The notes under the pieces were generated by a model. That model was not told the DNA's origin and searched no databases. It was given only the letters and a program-made list of their open reading frames with translations. From positions 1 through 7,956 of the forward strand of contig DAOTTO010000185.1 in the NCBI GenBank assembly GCA_034437895.1: 7,956 bases of DNA, in the 5' to 3' direction. Shown here piece by piece: positions 6,701 through 7,956 of the stretch. Made by a program: the position numbers and the translations under genes. The stretch's first letter is position 1, and the number at the start of each line of letters is the position of its first letter. This DNA comes from JANRLJ01 sp034437895. GTDB lineage: Bacteria; Chloroflexota; Anaerolineae; Aggregatilineales; Phototrophicaceae.

Positions 6701-7956
6701 CAGGGGAACACCATCATCTGGCAGACCCGCCGCAAGTGCATCCTGATAGGCTTGCTCCCGCGCTTCGGCTACTAGATCGCTGAACGTGGTCAGCGCGACG
6801 AGTTGGCGAGGGGTGAATAGCTTATAGTGTTCATCCATCCCGTATACCTGAACGCGGAAACTGAGCGCTTTTTCAGGAAGCGATGTGCGCGGCGCGCTAT
6901 CAGGAATAGGAACATCAGCAATTTGCGCCTGATACTCAGTGGGTGAATAGTAGCTACGTCCGCTTTGCCCCTCGGTGACAATAGCCATCATATGCGCGCC
7001 CATGCGCCCGGCTTTACCCTCGTCGCGGATGTACTCGAACGGCATCGGTTCGCCCGTGACCAGATCGCGCCCGCCCCGTCGATTGACCGTGCCTTCATCC
7101 TTCGTTAGCGGTGTATCCCCGTCCTGCTCGTGGCGCACGACGTAGCGGATGCGATGGGTCGCTGTGCCGTCGGTGAGGGCTTCGACGATGGGTTCGACCC
7201 ACGCCATGCGTCCCTTCTTCTTGCTCAAAATGAAGGAGCGCACCAGCGGCACCTGCACATTGACTGCCGGGTTCGGGCTTTTCACGGTGCGCGCCCAAAT
7301 CCACGCGATCACCGTTTCGCCGTTGTGGGTCGGGTAAAAATGCCCGATCTTCTCCCACGCTTTTTCACGCATCCATGCACCATAGTAGCGCACATCGGCG
7401 GCGAGTCCGGCGGCACCACGATAGAGGGTGTCCGTAGAGGCATGATATATCATGCCCTTACCTGTGTCCCCACCGCCGAACATGGCGGTGCGAGCATCGG
7501 GATTAATCGGTGGCATATTGGCAAAACGCGGCGGAATCTCGATCTGCGCCTTGTTGATCATCACCGCGACGGGGTTCAGGTCGCTGGCGTGCGCCTCCAA
7601 GCCGAGCCGCTGTGCCTCCAGCGGGATACTGCCACCCCCGGCGAACGGGTCAAGCAACGGCGGCGGGTTGCCTTCGGTGGCGATCATGATCAGTTCGCGC
7701 GCGGTCGTGAGGATGGCTTCATCGGTGGTTGCCTCCCACGTCACGAGCCGCTCGATGAAGTCGAACAGGCGCATCCGGGGGGTGTCGTCGAGGGTGGCGT
7801 TCGGACCTTTCGGCAGCCCCTTGCACGCCTCGACAAACGCGGGCAGCGCGCCGGGGTCGTCGGGGTCATCGACCAGTGAGGTGAAGATCACCGCGCGGGC
7901 GGCGGCGAGGGGTCGGCGCGCCCACCACAAATGCAGCGTCGAGGGGTGTCCGTGCC
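3776..7956 (-). CDS. DUF1156/COG1743-type adenine-specific DNA methylase, 5' partial, interrupted by an intein
   Basis: Predicted SAM-dependent N6-adenine DNA methylase of a defence-type operon. The frame stays open to the window edge. The TTG at 7930 is not the start, because codons before it encode HGHPSTLHLWWARRPLAAARAV, the conserved DUF1156 N-terminus; about 25 residues are probably missing. Counting from the TTG, SAM motif I is DPFAGGGS (94-101), then SDLNP (116-120), and the catalytic DPPY is at 521-524. The intein starts at Cys525 and ends at Asn958. The extein resumes with CDNIGYADLSDFFYVWMRR, the family block that normally follows DPPY. A stretch ending NALASSIVLVCRPR and the C-terminal TVWEATHHLIERL also fit the family. 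The visible frame is 1384 codons from the TTG, about 950 after splicing, a normal family size. An acidic stretch lies near 1049-1061, and an inserted repeat adds about 18 residues (1263-1280). It ends with TAA, 3 bases before the next gene. Family assignment is from memory of conserved motifs and is strong; substrate sequence and biological role are inferred. Confidence 0.93.
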   Translation of the reverse strand, partial: HGHPSTLHLWWARRPLAAARAVIFTSLVDDPDDPGALPAFVEACKGLPKGPNATLDDTPRMRLFDFIERLVTWEATTDEAILTTARELIMIATEGNPPPLLDPFAGGGSIPLEAQRLGLEAHASDLNPVAVMINKAQIEIPPRFANMPPINPDARTAMFGGGDTGKGMIYHASTDTLYRGAAGLAADVRYYGAWMREKAWEKIGHFYPTHNGETVIAWIWARTVKSPNPAVNVQVPLVRSFILSKKKGRMAWVEPIVEALTDGTATHRIRYVVRHEQDGDTPLTKDEGTVNRRGGRDLVTGEPMPFEYIRDEGKAGRMGAHMMAIVTEGQSGRSYYSPTEYQAQIADVPIPDSAPRTSLPEKALSFRVQVYGMDEHYKLFTPRQLVALTTFSDLVAEAREQAYQDALAAGLPDDGVPLRDGGRGALAYAEAVSVYLAFAVDRQADRLSSIASWDVSRDNIRNTFGRQAIPMIWDYAEGNLFSDSGGSWGNNIEWIWKVIERLPSNNTGKSNQVNAGEIKYETNRIISTDPPYCLAPDTLIYTPEGLKPIECIQTGDLVLTHQGRFAPVTRTYQHRHQGKIYSLKVAHSHQRLLITGEHPIYGVQTQECRVGYADYCYAECAWKKQNKGKCASDVAHTYQLDWIPAEQIQKNDLIFMPIVQNQPAAMPEPIPVLDYLSADGYTVQDGMLHYQKATTRSLAYRADNPALPRQYQINAEIELKANLCRLIGYFVAEGYAQVESDGGTVQFTFHADEQDLHEDVKDLMRDCFGIVAKKTTDNRPQNNQSIRLNFYSKPIAELLRAWCYTDNGYKKFPDFVWQLPEEHLKALIYGYWAGDGSRSNASYQAVSNSPYLIGQLRLLLQKLGVIAAFHSHTVKPTIVNGKPVIASGLQYSLHVSGTSLLTLAAIVGDPKREPLKTKRFRTHGHEWQDGYLLPIREVETMDYDGEVYNLETEDHSYVTVAGCVHNCDNIGYADLSDFFYVWMRRALREVYPDIFGTMLVPKATELIANRYRFDGSYDKARKFFEDGLQDVFMRLRTIQRVDYPTTVYYAYKQQEANDIADDDADEAIEVSSTGWETVLNSLVISGFQIAGTWPIRTEGSGRMNNIGANALASSIVLVCRPRSEDAPTTSRRAFVDSLRRELPAALKNMQSGNIAPVDLAQASIGPGMAIYSRYSKVLEADGSPMSVRAALGLINQELDAYLAEQDGDIDGDTRFAVSWFEQFGFNEGEFGQADVLARAKNTSVAGVKAANIVVAGRGKVKLLHWSEYDPSNSPLPSVGEGQGVRGKMWNPQEDRRPTVWEATHHLIERLNSHGETGSALLMTKMPSDMAAEARNLAYRLYSICERKGWADHARDYNALVISWAGIGEETARLREAAESGQATQQMNLFGEE
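3780..3787 (-). promoter_or_regulatory. Shine-Dalgarno of the 116-residue gene, inside the methylase 3' end
   Basis: GGTGAGGA lies within the last codons of the methylase (Gly-Glu-Glu-stop), with 7 bases between GAGGA and the ATG at 3772. The methylase TAA lies in this spacer, so terminating ribosomes would sit on the next start. This supports translational coupling and the chosen ATG. Confidence 0.8.
4091..4144 (-). repeat. GC-rich palindromic repeat inserted in-frame in the methylase gene
   Basis: A perfect 10-bp inverted repeat (CCCCTCTCCC at 4112-4121 and GGGAGAGGGG at 4128-4137) flanks a 6-base loop, inside a C-rich plus-strand tract. On the coding strand it reads SNSPLPSVGEGQGVRGKM (1263-1280), between YDP and WNPQEDRRPTVWEA. 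Relatives, as I remember them, join those two parts directly (DP-x-WNP-like). The Gly/Pro-rich peptide resembles translations of dispersed intergenic repeats seen in several bacterial genomes. The insertion keeps the frame and lies in a linker outside the catalytic core. The exact ends of the repeat unit are uncertain without other copies. Confidence 0.75.
5231..5818 (-). other. LAGLIDADG (DOD-type) homing endonuclease domain within the intein
   Basis: The domain spans roughly residues 705-900 of the visible frame; its outer limits are approximate. The first dodecapeptide is LIGYFVAEGY (718-727; DNA about 5750-5779) with acidic Glu725. The second is LKALIYGYWAGDGS (816-829; DNA 5444-5485) with acidic Asp827. 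A lysine-containing block D, KKFPDFVWQLP, sits at 802-812. Both metal-binding acids are present and the frame is uninterrupted, so the endonuclease looks intact rather than decayed. By family knowledge, it would cleave intein-less alleles of the methylase gene around the DPPY insertion site and promote copying of the intein. Confidence 0.9.
6065..6133 (-). other. Four-cysteine cluster inside the intein, possible metal site
   Basis: Residues 600-622 of the visible frame carry Cys600, Cys608, Cys612 and Cys622, a C-x7-C-x3-C-x9-C spacing with basic and aromatic residues between (DYCYAECAWKKQ). It lies between splicing block B and the endonuclease, where inteins often carry extra DNA-binding or linker modules. 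A zinc-binding role is inference from the spacing alone. Confidence 0.45.
6359..6370 (-). other. Methylase catalytic motif IV (DPPY), directly upstream of the intein junction
   Basis: The codons for Asp521-Pro-Pro-Tyr524 end at 6359, and the intein Cys1 codon is the next triplet (6356-6358). In N6-adenine methylases this tetrapeptide forms the target-base pocket. The next family residues (DNIGYADLSD) are 434 codons away in the precursor, so catalysis should depend on splicing. Confidence 0.95.
7628..7651 (-). other. Methylase SAM-binding motif I (DPFAGGGS)
   Basis: Residues 94-101 of the visible frame read DPFAGGGS, the glycine-rich loop that binds S-adenosylmethionine. ASDLNPVA follows shortly after, as the acidic motif II region. 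Motif I precedes motif IV by more than 400 residues even without the intein, in keeping with the large insert typical of DUF1156 methylases. Confidence 0.92.

Noticed and set aside
7130..7879. Plus-strand open frame of 249 codons
   Set aside because: It is antisense to the conserved methylase N-terminus in GC-rich sequence where stops are rare. Its Arg/His-rich translation has no recognisable domain.
7928..7930. TTG as start codon of the methylase
   Set aside because: The frame continues upstream to the window edge and encodes the conserved HGHPSTLHL before WWARRP, so the real start lies outside the window.
1..7956. tRNA, rRNA, CRISPR array or insertion sequence
   Set aside because: The window is almost fully covered by three intact minus-strand genes. 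No regularly spaced repeats, transposase or RNA-gene structure was seen, and the only mobile element found is the intein.

Overview
The window looks like part of a bacterial chromosome: dense coding, Shine-Dalgarno-led genes and tight operon spacing. Overall GC is a little above 50%, uneven along the window. A Chloroflexota-like host is a weak guess, based on the general look of the proteins and of an inserted GC-rich palindromic repeat. Nothing in the window fixes the taxonomy.

All convincing coding is on the minus strand and reads right to left as one operon. (1) At 7956-3776 is a DUF1156/COG1743-type adenine-specific DNA methylase. Its 5' end lies outside the window and a complete 434-residue intein interrupts it (5057-6358). 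(2) Three bases later comes a 116-residue protein of unknown function (3772-3422). (3) After 21 bases comes a 1097-residue DUF499/COG1483-type AAA+ ATPase with an N-terminal Swt1-type HEPN domain (3400-107). The last 106 bases hold no gene I can support. No promoter or terminator is visible, so the operon probably runs past both ends of the window.

The pairing of a DUF1156 methylase with a DUF499 ATPase is known from defence islands, and the families carry 'anti-phage-associated' names in current annotation (from memory). The plausible division of labour is that the methylase marks host DNA, and the large ATPase with its predicted HEPN ribonuclease domain does sensing or effector work. The small protein may be an adaptor. 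This is inference from family knowledge. Partners often seen with this pair (DUF3780 protein, HerA-type helicase, PLD nuclease) are not in the window.

The most unusual features are in the methylase. The intein splits the gene directly after the catalytic DPPY tetrapeptide, so the precursor should be inactive until it is spliced. The intein keeps its splicing residues and both acidic residues of a LAGLIDADG homing endonuclease. Base composition drops from about 57-70% GC to about 37-48% not only in much of the intein but also in roughly 290-375 bp of methylase sequence on each side, which looks like a co-conversion tract left by homing. Further downstream, a GC-rich palindromic repeat has entered the reading frame and adds about 18 residues without breaking it.
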